The notes under the pieces were generated by a model, which made no database searches, was not told the DNA's origin, and saw only the letters and a program-made list of their open reading frames with translations. Source: Phoenix dactylifera (taxonomy: Eukaryota > Streptophyta > Magnoliopsida > Arecales > Arecaceae). Taken from it: a DNA stretch of 64,000 nt. Below are positions 34,154 to 45,508 of this stretch, one piece after another (the stretch's first letter is position 1; each line of letters opens with the position of its first letter). The translations under genes and the position numbers were made by a program. Where the stretch lies: assembly GCF_009389715.1 (NCBI RefSeq), contig NC_052397.1, positions 15,696,129 through 15,760,128 on the forward strand, written 5' to 3'.

Positions 34154-35133
34154 TGTTGGGGGAATACCCAAGTCATGCCGACCTCAGAGGCGCTCGACTA
34201 GGGAGCGCCGACCAGAGAGGCGCTCGACTAGGGAGCGCCGACCAGAGAGGCGCTCGACTAGAAAGCGCCGACCAGAGAGGTGCTTGACTAGAAAGCGCCG
34301 ACCAGAAGCAACCCCGCCACTGGACACTCCGCTAGGCGACCTGCTCGGCTCGGCACCTGTGCCGGGCCCGTGCCTTAGCCGAATACCCAACCTCCGCCTA
34401 ACCCTCTAAAAGATCTGACAACTAAGTACATGACTCCACTACAATCTGCCACCATCCCTAAGTCATCAAGGCACGAGATCTCCGCAGGAACTCGGCACGA
34501 CCTATCATTAATGCATAAGACTCCCTCAGGCCTCCGATGCACTCAGTCATTAAATGAACACGGCTCAAGACGATCTCCGGATCACTGAACCATCAAAGCG
34601 TATGGCTCACCTTGACCACCGGTTCACTCAGCAATTAATGCACTTGCCGTCTACGAACCCCAGGCCCACCACGGCCGGCGGTTCAACCACCCCAACGGGT
34701 TCGATCAACCGTGACAGCTCCCTGACTCCGGTCTGATCCAGCCTTATTTTCCACTACGCCATAATAAGCAAGATCGTGCCCAATTATCACAAAAGAGGAC
34801 AAATTCCCCTGTCACCTTCCAGGTAACATAATATCTTTCTATAAAAAGGAACCTGGGGAAGGGGACAGGGGGGACAACACAAAAAAAAACACAAACACAC
34901 GAAAAATAGGGGGAGAAAGGGAGAACAAAGATTCTCCTCCTTTACTCCTCCCACATATTAGCCCCCTCTGACTTAAGCTTCGGAGGGCCGGCGCCGGAAA
35001 GCCCGGCCACCGGCTTTCTTGCAGGACTCTCCAGGAGGACGCCACCAGTCGACGTACCGCCATCCACCGCCCCGGCAGCGGAGTTCCTCCCCTCTCGGTT
35101 CGCGGCAGCCCCCGGGTCCAATTTCCAGCAATA
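34154..35133 (+). repeat. 3' LTR of element B
   Basis: Starts TGTTGGGGG directly after GGAAGTCGGGGGGTAG and ends CCAGCAATA; element A ends CCAGCAACA, so the last CA has probably mutated to TA. It is complete, with a TATA box at about 34840 (CTATAAAAAGG). The last 150 bp resemble the LTR of element A. Confidence 0.92.
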
Positions 35134-35197
35134 CAATGTATATAAGATTAAGCATGCAAACAAATTCCTTAGATGAATCACTTGAGATGCATCACAA

Positions 35198-35475
35198 TCA
35201 CATATTGCAATTGTATGCTATGAGCAGGGAATACGACCAGTGATGGAAACAGCCATCGGTCCCACGTCGAAGAGTCAAATCGGATCCCTTTAGCTTATGC
35301 TCTACGAGGTGGTCCAACTTTCGAGCCATCTCCGGACTGATCATATGATTCCTCCAATCCCCCACCTCTTCTTTCCTGAAGAATGCTGCAAATGTTTGAG
35401 GGGTCACAGTAAGATGATTCCAGCCTAATTCAGCCTTCTTCGCCTCCAGTAGGTTCGGGTCCATTGGATTCCCAA
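35198..35475 (-). pseudogene. Sulfotransferase pseudogene 0, C-terminal piece
   Basis: The minus frame gives a SOT C-terminus with AAFFRKEEVGDWRNHM and SPEMARKLDHLVEHKLKG, the 3'-phosphate-binding region of PAPS-dependent sulfotransferases. The rest of the gene is missing: upstream of about 35475 the sequence is unrelated. It is nearly identical to the C-terminus of the pseudogene at 42225. Its 3' flank is interrupted by element B. Confidence 0.88.
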
Positions 35476-35544
35476 ATATCAAGAGCCAACCAATTGCGTC
35501 CGTTTATTTGTTTCTCGGCACCTTTTGCAACTGCAGGAGATACT

Positions 35545-35913
35545 TATAATTTAATGTGCGACAACCGAGGCCACAACTTAGCCTATTAAACATGCCATGG
35601 TCTGGGCCCCTTGTACTGTACTCTCTCATCATCGATTTTATTTAGCGGACAACACGTCACTCTCTTATCATCGATTTTATTTAGAGAATAACACGTCACT
35701 CTCTTATCATCGAGTCTAATTTTAACACGTCACTCTCTCTTGTACTGTACCTCCATGGTCCCTGCAAGCAAACACCCCCTTGAGAGCATAGCATAGCATC
35801 CTTTTTTCAATGGCTACTCAACCATCTCTTTGCAACAGCCCCCCTCCAATGGAGCCTCAAGGCAAAATGAGTGCGGATCCAAGACCTCCTTCAAACTTCA
35901 CCGACCTCATCTC
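35545..35913 (+). pseudogene. Sulfotransferase promoter and N-terminal fragment on the plus strand
   Basis: From ATG at 35810 it reads MATQPSLCNSPPPME and on to PPSNFTDLIS, matching the first 35 or so residues of the intact gene at 59353-60468. The leader upstream (CCTGCAAGCAAACACCC, AGCATAGCATAGCATCC) matches that gene's leader. Homology ends at about 35913 in the middle of the STLP motif. The start of the stretch (35545-35640) matches 63105-63215. Inside it, at 35625-35745, is a three-unit tandem repeat (CTCTCTTATCATCGATTTTA). Confidence 0.85.
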
Positions 35914-38160
35914 TTTTCAATAGTTGTTTCCATTTTTCCTCTTATTTAGCATTTCTAGTTCGTAAAATATAATGTTTTAATACACGAGCATTATGCAGTG
36001 TAGCTAGCATACAAAGAAAATCTGAAAATGTAGGCATCATTGGAATTGTGGAGTGAAATATCATGAGGAAACCTTAGAAAGTTCACCTCTTCATCTAAAT
36101 TCGAGATTTATTTTTCTTCATAGGAGAAATCTTCCAGGGACTTTAATTTATATGAGATTTTATTTCTAGAAAATGTAAGTATCTTACATCAAGGAGATAG
36201 GATGGAAGGTATTTTATTTTAGAAAAAAAATACATAGATACCTCTCTCACCTTTCGTGATTTATATTTACACCTCGAATATTCTAAATTTTTCAATTAGA
36301 TCCAACGAATTCGAATTAGTTGCAATATGGCCGAGACTTCCATTCCAGCTCCAACGCTAAAATTACCAATGTACTTTTGGGTTTTTCTTTCTGCTAAAAT
36401 ACAACTTCTCTTCTAATCCAACTAATAAGGGTATTGAAGGAATTTTTTATTTATTACCATGAAGATAAACGGCGGGATCATATTGCAATCAAAATCAGAA
36501 TTATAAGATTTAATTGAAAAAATAGAAGTTTTAGGGTTTGGGTGCAAATGATAAAAAGTTGAAGGTATATTGCTGTATTATTTTAATTAAATAACTATGA
36601 TAAAAAAATTATTTTAAAATAGTTTAAAATTCTCAACATTATTGGAATCATAAAACAAAATATAATAAAAAATCTAGAAAACCGATCTTCCTAAAGCATG
36701 CCTTTTTTTTTGTGGTATTTTTTTCTCTTATAAAGCCAACAAAGAATGACGACAACAAAAAAAATAAATAAAAGGAAGTATGTGAAACAGTTGTCTGGTA
36801 CCACACAAGAGGCCCTGCCCATGACTTATTTAATAGGATTAGATTGTGGTCTCTTTTTGCTGGTTTATCTAATCTACAGTGATCCAAGGGCACCGTATTT
36901 GGTATGCTACAATCCAAAGGCTAATTTTTTTTAACATCCCCAGTAAATATGTCCCATATTGTGATAATATATTTAGGTCAGTGGGCCAGTCAGAAGAGGT
37001 TTGGGCCCATTGACCATGCATGCTTTGCGCGTGATGGTTGAGAAGAAGATTCCGATTGCAAGCCTTCTTCCCTCCCAACGCCGGCGGACTCCAGAAGTTC
37101 GAGGGCAAGTTGAACACGACTAAAACCCTAGGTTCTAATCTATAAAAAGAATATCCTCTTCCTTCTATGGACTCCACCACCAAAACTGCGGGGAATCATT
37201 ATCAATTACCAAGCCTTTTGCCAAGTTTTTCCTTGGATTACCGCCGGAGAAGATTGCTGGACTTAGATAAAGGCCCAAGCTCCTCTTCTTCTTTTCTTTT
37301 TCCAATGTTATAGTACTTGATTTGGGCTGGCGATGTTGGAAATAGATAAACTTAATTGTGCATTGATTCAAGAGATATTATTTAAGACATTTGTATTTCC
37401 TAAAAGACCTTTTATCTTATCTATGAAAGTTACTTAGAATTCCTTATCATGAATGAAACCGAAGTGTCATTCATAAATATGACTCTTAGTATTTTGTATA
37501 GAGGTTACTTGAAGGGTTGTAAAATCCTCTTTATAAAGGGTTGTTATTTGAGTCATTTTGTAATGAAGAGAATTGAAGAAATCTAATATAGAGAAAAGTC
37601 CTCTTCATTCCTTAGTGAAAAATACTACAATATTCTTCTTCTCCATCCACCTCTTCAGGCGAGCTGCCAGATGGGCATGAACAAGGTCTCCCTTGCTTTC
37701 TACTTCTCCCTTTCTTTTTGTCAACCACTGCCTGCCGCAGCTCGTTGCTCAGGGCCATCATCGTTGCCACCGCTAGAGGCCGCTATATGCAAATCCTTTA
37801 CATCCTTTTGAAGAATTCCATTCAAGGAAAGATTAAGTGAAAGTTCTTTTTATCTTCATCTTCCTTCCCTGCACCGCCTCTGCTCATTTAGGCAGCGGCA
37901 TCATGAAGTTAGTTTTTTTTTCTTTTCAATAGAAAAACAAGAAGAGGAGGAGGTTCCAGAAGAAGATTGGTAAATTTATCAGAAAAAAGAAAAGATTGGT
38001 AAGTTCCATGGAACTTTTATTAAGATCATAAAATATGATGGAGGCATACTTTGCTTTTAATCTTTTCTAAGAAAAGATTAACAAAGTTTACAAGGACGCA
38101 TTTGGAAGAAAAATCACACCCCGCGAGCTGTGGAATCGCCCGCTGTAGCTTCTAATCCCC
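35914..38160. other. Intergenic, no gene seen
   Basis: AT-rich. The part at 37330-37660 has the look of a copia-type LTR (repeated GGGTTGTAAAATCCTCTTTA-like blocks), but no partner LTR or target duplication was found. Confidence 0.4.
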
Positions 38161-39186
38161 CTAAGCTTGGGAACTCCAACCGGTCAAACCAGATCCCTGA
38201 AGCTTTTCCTCGATGATGACGTCCAACCTCCGAGCCATCTCCGGACTCATATGATTCCTCCAATCGCCCTTGACTCCTTTCCTGAAGAACGAGGAATTGG
38301 CAAACTGATAAATCGGCCCGTGTTTCCTAACCTTATTCACCTCCAAGCTCTTCATGCTCTCCATGCTGCACAACCTTACAATCTCCTCCACCATCCCTCC
38401 CTCCTCCTCCTCTTCGGAGAACGGACACCCCACGAACTCCGCCAGCCTCTTCACGTTGGCCACCGGCTCCTCCAACAACCCCTCATACTTGAGGAACAGC
38501 ACCTTCTCGGGCCTTTTTAAGCTCTCCCTCCACCACCCCAACAAATGGTCCCATATGGGCCCAAAAGGAAACTTCCCCTCGCAGAAAGCCTCAAAGGCCT
38601 CCGTAAATGGAATTTTGTTCAGCTTCGGAGAAGACTTCTGGGTGAAGTGCCAAAAGGAGACCAAGGCATCCTTGGGGTCCCGGGCAATATAGATAATCCT
38701 GCAGCCGGAGCCCGCGACCGAGTCCTGGAGCAAGGAGTAAGGCATGTGGGTGGAGAGGATCCTCGGTGAAGGCAAGGCTTCAACTTTGGAGGCTTGGCCG
38801 ATGGCGAAGCGTTCCTCTATATAAGCAACGCAGTCGTGAGGGTTCAGGCTAAGGAGAGGGTGGCGAGCCAGAGGGTACTGTTTTCGGGTCATGGTGGCGA
38901 AGACGAGGGCTTTTAGCCAGGTGGTGCCGGATTTGGGGAAGGATACAAGGAAGAGGTCGTCGGGACGTGCCTTGAAGCGCTGCTGGATGGCCATGGCGCC
39001 CGGGAGAAAGCCCTCCGGGTACCAGAAGCCTTGGTATTTTCTGGAAGGAACCGATCCTTTCTCGAATGGGAGAGTTGAGATGAAGTCATCGTAATCCTCA
39101 AGACGTGGCTGAGAAGGGTGGTCCTCCTGTTCTTCTATTACTTTGAACGGAATGGGGGCACCAGAGCGAGGGGGATAAGTGGCCAT
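38161..39186 (-). CDS. Cytosolic sulfotransferase 1 (SOT family)
   Basis: The single exon encodes 341 aa, full length for plant SOTs, which transfer sulfate from PAPS to hydroxyl groups of small molecules such as flavonoids, steroids or hormones. The PAPS 5'-phosphosulfate loop (PKSGTTWLKA), the catalytic His region (ILSTHMPY), the 3'-phosphate site (IARDPKDALVSFWHF) and the C-terminal loop (FFRKGVKGDWRNHMSPE) are all present. The start is the first ATG, with ATGGCC context; a minus-strand TATAAG lies about 40 bp upstream. The substrate cannot be told from sequence. It is the most divergent of the three copies, with about half of residues shared by eye. Confidence 0.93.
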   Translation of the reverse strand: MATYPPRSGAPIPFKVIEEQEDHPSQPRLEDYDDFISTLPFEKGSVPSRKYQGFWYPEGFLPGAMAIQQRFKARPDDLFLVSFPKSGTTWLKALVFATMTRKQYPLARHPLLSLNPHDCVAYIEERFAIGQASKVEALPSPRILSTHMPYSLLQDSVAGSGCRIIYIARDPKDALVSFWHFTQKSSPKLNKIPFTEAFEAFCEGKFPFGPIWDHLLGWWRESLKRPEKVLFLKYEGLLEEPVANVKRLAEFVGCPFSEEEEEGGMVEEIVRLCSMESMKSLEVNKVRKHGPIYQFANSSFFRKGVKGDWRNHMSPEMARRLDVIIEEKLQGSGLTGWSSQA

Positions 39187-39239
39187 GACGGGATGGAGGA
39201 AGCTCCAATGCTGATCTTCAGCTCTTATAAGCAATAACT

Positions 39240-40172
39240 TTTGATACGTAATGACAACGATTAGAGGAGCGGCTCAAAATAATTCGGTCGCCACGTTCAT
39301 CATGTGCCCACTGACCCGACATTTTTTTATTTGGTGCAGAACAAGTTGCAAGCGAGCGTCACGGCAACTTAATTATGGCTTAATTAAAAATAATTACAAA
39401 TCACCTATTTTTGTAAAAAAATAAAAAAACTTTTAAAGTTATACACAATGTCACATATTTAGAGGTCATTGATATCTTTCTCTATTAGAAATTCTAAAGT
39501 TTAGAAAATAAAATAAAGTTTTTTTATTTTGTCTATTTTCTATCATAGGGAAAAAGAATTATTTTTTATCAAAAAAATAATTACTGAAGCTTAGCAACAT
39601 ATTTTAAATTACACCAACAAGAAAAGATTTTATTAAGCATAATAAACCGCCATTTTGATACACTAATCAATATTGCCTTTACTGTTAAAGTTGTCAACTA
39701 AGGCAGGGATATGATTCCATCTTCTACCATTATTTTGGCACATTTTAACATCTAGGTTTTATGTAGATATTGGATCCATATCTACGTTTGATCAGATAAA
39801 AAATTATTTTGGAATCCGATTAGAATTGCATATTGAAACAGAAACAATTAAAAAAAATATCCGATTCGAAATGCCTTCTATTTCCGAGGGTCATATCGGA
39901 ACCAGTTGAATGAGTCCATGCATGCTGGATTCATTCAGATGATGGATTTGACCTCTTCTTAACGCGAGCAGAAGAAAAATGCTAGACAAAAAAAAAGGGG
40001 CAGAAAACGAAACAAGAAAAAGGTGGGGAAAGCAACCATTTGCCCGCCGCCGCCGACGCATGTGTCTTGCTTTTGCCGACTGGTCCCTTCCTTTATATAA
40101 TGGAACTACTAGTTGTTAACTTGTCATCCATCATCATTGTATGTAACATTTTTTGTTTTTTTTACAAAGGTG
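39240..40172. repeat. SOT upstream segment, copy 1
   Basis: 39255-39370 matches 60925-60975 plus 61545-61590, and 39765-40172 matches 52128-52494 and 61735-62102 at about 90 percent or better by eye. It holds no gene. The conserved block is upstream of SOT genes 1 and 2. Confidence 0.75.
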
Positions 40173-40179
40173 GCCCAGA

Positions 40180-40440
40180 TGGACCGTACCCATTGTGAGC
40201 CCAACTTGAGCCCACTTCAACCGTGATGTGCCCAGTTGGCCTGTACCATTTGTGGGCCCAACTTGAACCCAGTTCAGTCTTGTTGGGCCTTATTTGGGCC
40301 GTACCCATTGTGCGCCCAACTTGGACTCACTTCAACTGTGTTGAGCCCTATTAGGGTCGTACCCATTGTAGGCCCACTTCGGTCATTTTGGGCCCTATTA
40401 GGCCATGCCCTTTATGGGCCGACTTTAGGCCTTATTGGGC
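40180..40440 (+). repeat. Degenerate 50-66-bp tandem repeats with TGGGCC motifs
   Basis: Four units each begin near CGTACCCATTGTGNGCCC (about 40184, 40248, 40311, 40362). TGGGCC or GGGCCC occurs repeatedly. Confidence 0.75.
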
Positions 40441-40763
40441 GGTGCCCAATAGTAAATTAGGTTTTGCTTAGCTCTAAATTTTTTTTAAAAAATAGTTATA
40501 TTTAATTAATGACAATTAAATAGGTGAATCTGATCCGTCTACTTGAAGTAGGATTTAAGCAAGAAGAGGTAAGTAACTTAATACTTTAAAATGTATTTTT
40601 CCAAGTGTCTATCAAAGTGTTTAACAAAGTAATTATTGGTGGATTTAATTTTGAAACATATTTTATACTTAGTAAAAATGGGTCTCGCATGTTAAACTTC
40701 ATTTAAAAATTTTGTTATATGCTCTAAAATTCGTAAAATATGATTAGGCAATTTATGAAATCT

Positions 40764-40801
<38 letters not shown>
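40764..40801. repeat. (TA)n microsatellite
   Basis: About 18 TA dinucleotides. Confidence 0.97.
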
Positions 40802-40803
<2 letters not shown>

Positions 40804-41374
40804 TCAGCAAGGCTATAATCTATTCTGGCCCCACCAATGGGGATTATTCGTTGGCTCTGTCGATTTATATATATGAGGAATCAATTTCGATACCGTGCCA
40901 CCGGTGATTAAAATAGTGGATTTAGATACTGTTGCCACCAATGATTAATAATAGTGGATTTGAAAGAAGATATGCTTATTTGTGATTTAATTTTCAGTCA
41001 TTATTTTGTGTTTTGATTAATCATCTGATATGCTTTGACCCCACTCTGGAGTATTTTGTTGCTTACTGGGCTAGTGAAGCTTATTATCTTATTTTCTCTA
41101 TTTTTCAGATATAGAGACTTGATCGCACGAGATTGGGGAGTGAGTTAAATTTGAAAAATTTTGCTTAATTCTTGGAATTTTAAATAGACTAGCTTGGACA
41201 TTTGAAATATGTTGTCATTTGTTATTTTGAATCATAAGACTGCTTTGAAAACTTTAATTAATTACGTCAATTTTAAGTATCTGTAATTTCTTTGATATGT
41301 TCTACTGTCTTGCACGTCCATACGGCCCACCGTGCGGGCATGCGGCATCTGCCGCGCTCCGGGCTAGAGGCGTG

Positions 41375-42224
41375 ATAGCATGTCTTTGTTGAACTTACTA
41401 CATGCATGAATCACCTGGTGCATATTGTTAACATTTTATTTATTTATTTATTTTAACAGAACAACGATAGAGTGCCATCAATCATTCCAAAAATGATTGA
41501 TGTACAAAGTTCCTATATCACATGTTATTTTGATAAACAACTTAAAAAATTTAGATTGGAGGAAGAAAAACATTGCAGGCTTGGGTTCGGTGAAGCCTAC
41601 TTGTTACAATAATATTCTACTCTTCTGAAAAAGGTACTTAATGGGAAAAGCCTAATAAACTAGAAAAGTAAATCATTCTTTTGCTTATTTTCATGCATCG
41701 CGCAAGCAATTGCACCCCACAAGTCAAGAGCGGAAGAACGAGGAGCCAAAAAACCCAAAAGGTTTAGATAATATTTAAACATTACAAATTTTAAAATTTA
41801 TTTTATCTACTCCTTAATTCAAAAAGTTATAGAATTTAAAAAGAAAATAAGATTATTCTTTTTTATCACTAGAAGGAGGAAGCTCAAAAAAAAAAAAAGG
41901 TGCGAGAGAAAATAAGAGATAGAAATTTTCACTTTAAGTGGGATTTTCTAATTCCACCATATGAAAGATTTTGTAGAATCTTCAATTACTATCGGAAACC
42001 AACTAATCCAAAATGTTACTTTGTAATTTCAAGGAATTTAAGACATCATACAATACCGTGATTTTTATTTTTCAAAGTACATCCAAATACATCCACAGTG
42101 AAAAAACAGAAACCTCGGTATCAAGCAACAAAGAATTATAAAAATCGAATATATCAAATACAATGTATATAAGATTAAGCATGCAAACATATTCCATAGA
42201 TGAATCACTTGAGATGCATCACAA
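41375..42224. repeat. SOT-associated duplicated flank, copy 1
   Basis: The stretch matches 28040-28723 plus 35139-35198, and 52495-53262. It is the downstream flank of the SOT pseudogene that follows. The uninterrupted stretch near 42155-42180 is the empty site of element B. Confidence 0.85.
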
Positions 42225-42830
42225 TCACATATTGCAATTGTATGCTATGAGCAGGGAATACGACCAGTGGTGGAAACAGCCATCAGTCCCACGTCGAAGA
42301 GTCAAATCGGATCCCTTTAGCTTATGCTCTACGAGGTGGTCCAACTTTCGAGCCATCTCTGGACTGATCATATGATTCCTCCAATCCCCCACCTCTCCTT
42401 TCCTGAAGAATGCTGCAAATATTTGAGGGGTCACAGCAAGGTGATTCCAGCATAATTGAGCCTTCGTCGCCTCTAGTTTGCTCAGCTTATGGCAGCTAAA
42501 CAACCTTGTAATTTCCTCCAGCACCCCTTCAATTCATTGTATTCCTCGGGGGAGAAGGGTCAACCCAAGAACTCCGCCAACCTCTTCACGTTCCCTGCTG
42601 GCTTTTCCATCATATCCTCAGACTTCAAGAACAATACCTCCTCGGGCCTCCTCAAGCTCTCCTCCCACGACTCGAGGGCGTGGTCCCATGCTGCTCCAAA
42701 CGGAAAAGCACCGACGCAGAACAACTCAAAGGCATTTGCAAATGGAACCGGGTTCGCCGTCGCCGATATCATCTTGTTAATTGAAGTTCCACCAGGAGAC
42801 AGCACGTCCTTTGGATCCCGACAGTGGCAA
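42225..42830 (-). pseudogene. Sulfotransferase pseudogene 1, 5' truncated
   Basis: Two minus frames are needed. 42805-42560 has FANAFELFCVGAFPFGAAWDH, ESWEESLRRPEEVLFLKSEDM and VKRLAEFLG. 42524-42225 has the C-terminal AAFFRKGEVGDWRNHM. A frameshift lies between them and the N-terminal half, with the PAPS 5' loop, is absent. Upstream it runs into LINE sequence. Confidence 0.88.
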
Positions 42831-42979
42831 GAGAGGTTTCTTACCTTGGTCTCTTATATAGCCACAACCAGCATGCTCGCCAACCATGCCATGGCAGCAG
42901 ATTTTCTGAAGTTGATGTTTTAGAAAAATCATGCAATTTGGGTACCTGGCAGCTTTTGATTGTAGGGTTAGAGGAGCCC

Positions 42980-44110
42980 TTGCTATTCTTTTTCCTACGT
43001 AAAATATGGATTCTATCTTCATCAATGAGACACCTTCGCCTTTCTTCCACTCGACGATCGGGCTGCGGCAAAAATGCCTCTTGTCCTCTTATTTGTTCAT
43101 CATTTGTGCTAATGTTTTATCTCGATCTCTGCGGACTACATGTCGGGATCAGGCTATGGACGCCTACATGCCAACCTCGAGGGCTAGACCGATCTCCTAG
43201 CTTCTCCTTGCAGATGACCGCCTCCTCCTGGTTAGGGCAGAGATGAGGGACGGCATGGCTCTCAGACGCATCCTAGAGGATTATTGCGAGGCTTTGTGTG
43301 AGAAGGTGAACTTTCTCAAGTCAACCATTTGCTTTAGTCTAAAGACCAAGATGCGGATGAAGCAGACTATCAGAGAGCTTCTGGGCATAAGAGAGCTGGA
43401 GGGGCCTTAGGTTTACCTGGGCATCCTCATCACTGAGTGGAGACAGCGGACGATGGAGTGTTTAGGTATGGTGGAGCGCATCTAAGAGCGGCCGGAAGTT
43501 TGGAGAGCAGCATCACTATCTATGATGGATAGGCTGACTCTTGTGAGGTTGGTCTTCAGCTCTATGCATGTCCACCTTATGTACAACACGATTGTCCAGA
43601 AGGCGGTGCTGGTGAGGATTTAGTAGATGTTTCGTAGCCTTTTGTGGGGCTCATACGGTGGCGGACATGCAGTGCATCTACTAGCTCGAGGTATCGTTTG
43701 CCAGCTGATTCGGGATGGGGGTTGGGTGCCTACGAGGAGAGAAGCACTAGTCACCAGACATGCTGCCAGACTGGTCCTCGAGTCTTAATACCCGTGGAGT
43801 CAAATGATGATAGCCCGGTATGCCCAGAGAACCATCGATGGGGCTTTTCAAAGTGGTTGAAGATGCTCCTTTATGTGGAGGGAGATTTATAGGTATGTTC
43901 TCACTGTCCAGGCAAACACGAGATGGCTTATTAGAGATAGGCACAGTGTCGATGTTATGCAGGACCCTTGGGTGGATACCTTCCTGGTGGGACTTTGGCC
44001 GACCATGGTCAATATCGAGACTACGGATGGCTTGTGGGTTATTGATCTCCTCCAGCCTGACGAGGCAAGACAGGACTCTAGACATATTCATCATATTTTG
44101 GCTTGTGTGT
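42980..44110 (+). mobile_element. LINE reverse transcriptase fragment, decayed
   Basis: The plus frames give GLRQKCLLSSYLFIICANVLSRSLR, then LLLADDRLLL (the degenerate (F/Y)ADD active-site block), FLKSTICFSLKTK, then MWREIYRYV and MQDPWVDTFLVGLWPTM. Several stops and frame changes are present. The right end is cut at the unidentified repeat at 44112. It belongs to the same LINE group as 22609-24615. Confidence 0.82.
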
Positions 44111-44111
44111 C

Positions 44112-45508
44112 ATCTTGCATCATTATCCAGAGAGGTGTAGATGATAGGACTTGTTTGATGAAATAGAATTATATCCCCCCTTACTTATCCCTATTCAAGA
44201 TGTAAGACTATTTTTCGAGCTAAAGAATCGTGTTTGATGGTATAACATTGGAATAAAGGCCTTATTCCATGTTTTTACCACCTGCCGAGTACTGCCTCAA
44301 GGACAAACTCCAAGATTAAGTTTGTACCACAAAAGTAAAATAAAATGGGTCCGTACAGTAGTGTTGACCTCCCAGCTTGAAGTTGAAGATGGATGTTGTT
44401 GGGGTGCCCCTCCTGATGAAACGAAGAGGCCATTCATACTTTGGGCTAGTTACATGGTATGGAGAAGGCCGCCAACTAAAGCCTACTCCATTTTTTGGCG
44501 TCTTTCTTATAGAAAGACGAGAGTTGGGCTGGTTGAGATTGGGAGCTCTGGAAAAGAAGCGTTTTTCTCTTACAAGAAAGCTAGCTACTTCTCGTGGGAG
44601 ACTTTGGAGAAGGAAACACTTAACGCCCCATTGCTTTAGGTGGTGACATTTTTGAAGACAAAGGTTTTTTTTTTAAAAAAAAAGCCGGTATGATCTGGAA
44701 TTGAGAAGGTCCATCCTCAAATTTTAGTTTGTAGTTGTTCGACATCCCCAAATCAGCACTCTAGAAGGGTTTTGAGAACCCTATATGGGCGAGTCCACTC
44801 AATCTCTTATATGTTGAATGTATCGGGTTCTGTGAGGAAATTAACATGCATCTCGGAAGGTGTTGTTTCCTGATATTTGGTGGTAGAAGCGATAATAATT
44901 AACCAAACAATCCGTTTAGTTTTTTTCAACCTGTTATAAATTAGGCTGAATTACCTATTAAACAAAAAGATCAAGTTCGAATATAAATTTTTAACCCATT
45001 TAATAAATGGATCGAACTCGAGTTGACAAATTTTTGATTTATTATATATCTGACCTAATTCATATCTGATCCGATCTACTACCCCTATTTGGTAAACTCT
45101 AGATATAGCCTAACGAGAACTTTACCCTGAAAAAGATGTTTTCTTGATGTTTTGATGTTGGTTTACCATGAAGAACTTATTAATCTTATTACCTGAAGGT
45201 ATTTGAAGGTTGATCTGGTGGACACGATCCCAAGGAATTTTTTTGCATTAAAGTTTTCTATATAGAAATAATGGTCTCTTGTTTCTTGGTGGTTCCAGCT
45301 ATATGTGCGCTAGTTTTGGTCTATATCTGTGTGCACTGGCAAATGCTTCTTTGTATACATCATGCTCCGATTGGATCCGCAAAGAGTTGTTCTTAATTTG
45401 TTTGTTGTCCTTGCCATCTTAATTTGTTTAATAATTATATTTTCAAAACTGCTAAATTTGATTAACAAAATATAATTTAGTCTCTTTGAAAATTGGAATG
45501 ATATATTT
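44112..45508. repeat. Unidentified 1.4-kb repeat, copy 2
   Basis: Same orientation and boundaries as the copy at 26294-27724. No coding potential common to both copies is seen. Confidence 0.75.

Larger units (their letters stand above)
28724..35133 (+). mobile_element. Deleted Tat-lineage LTR retrotransposon, element B
   Basis: The element is flanked by a 5-bp target duplication, CAATG at 28719-28723 and 35134-35138. The paralogous site near 42160 carries the same flanks with a single CAATG and no insertion. The 3' LTR is complete (980 bp) but the 5' LTR stops after 686 bp. The next base belongs to the C-terminal part of integrase, so the rest of the 5' LTR, the primer site, gag and most of pol are deleted. 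What remains is the integrase tail, a tandem array, the antisense gene and the 3' LTR. The LTRs differ by about 13 substitutions over 685 bp, by eye about 2 percent. Confidence 0.92.
40173..41374. mobile_element. 1.2-kb insertion, possibly a solo LTR
   Basis: The paralogous sites at 52490 and 62100 read straight through (AAAGGTGGCATGTCCTTG), whereas here about 1.2 kb separates GGTGG from GCATGTC. The insert ends GGGCTAGAGGCGTGATA, like the ends of many plant gypsy LTRs (GCGTGACA), and may begin TGGCCC. No clean target duplication is seen, so the class is uncertain. It contains the tandem repeats at 40180-40440 and a TA microsatellite. Confidence 0.5.

Noticed and set aside
37330-37660. Solo copia LTR
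   Set aside because: No terminal TG...CA with a target duplication could be found.
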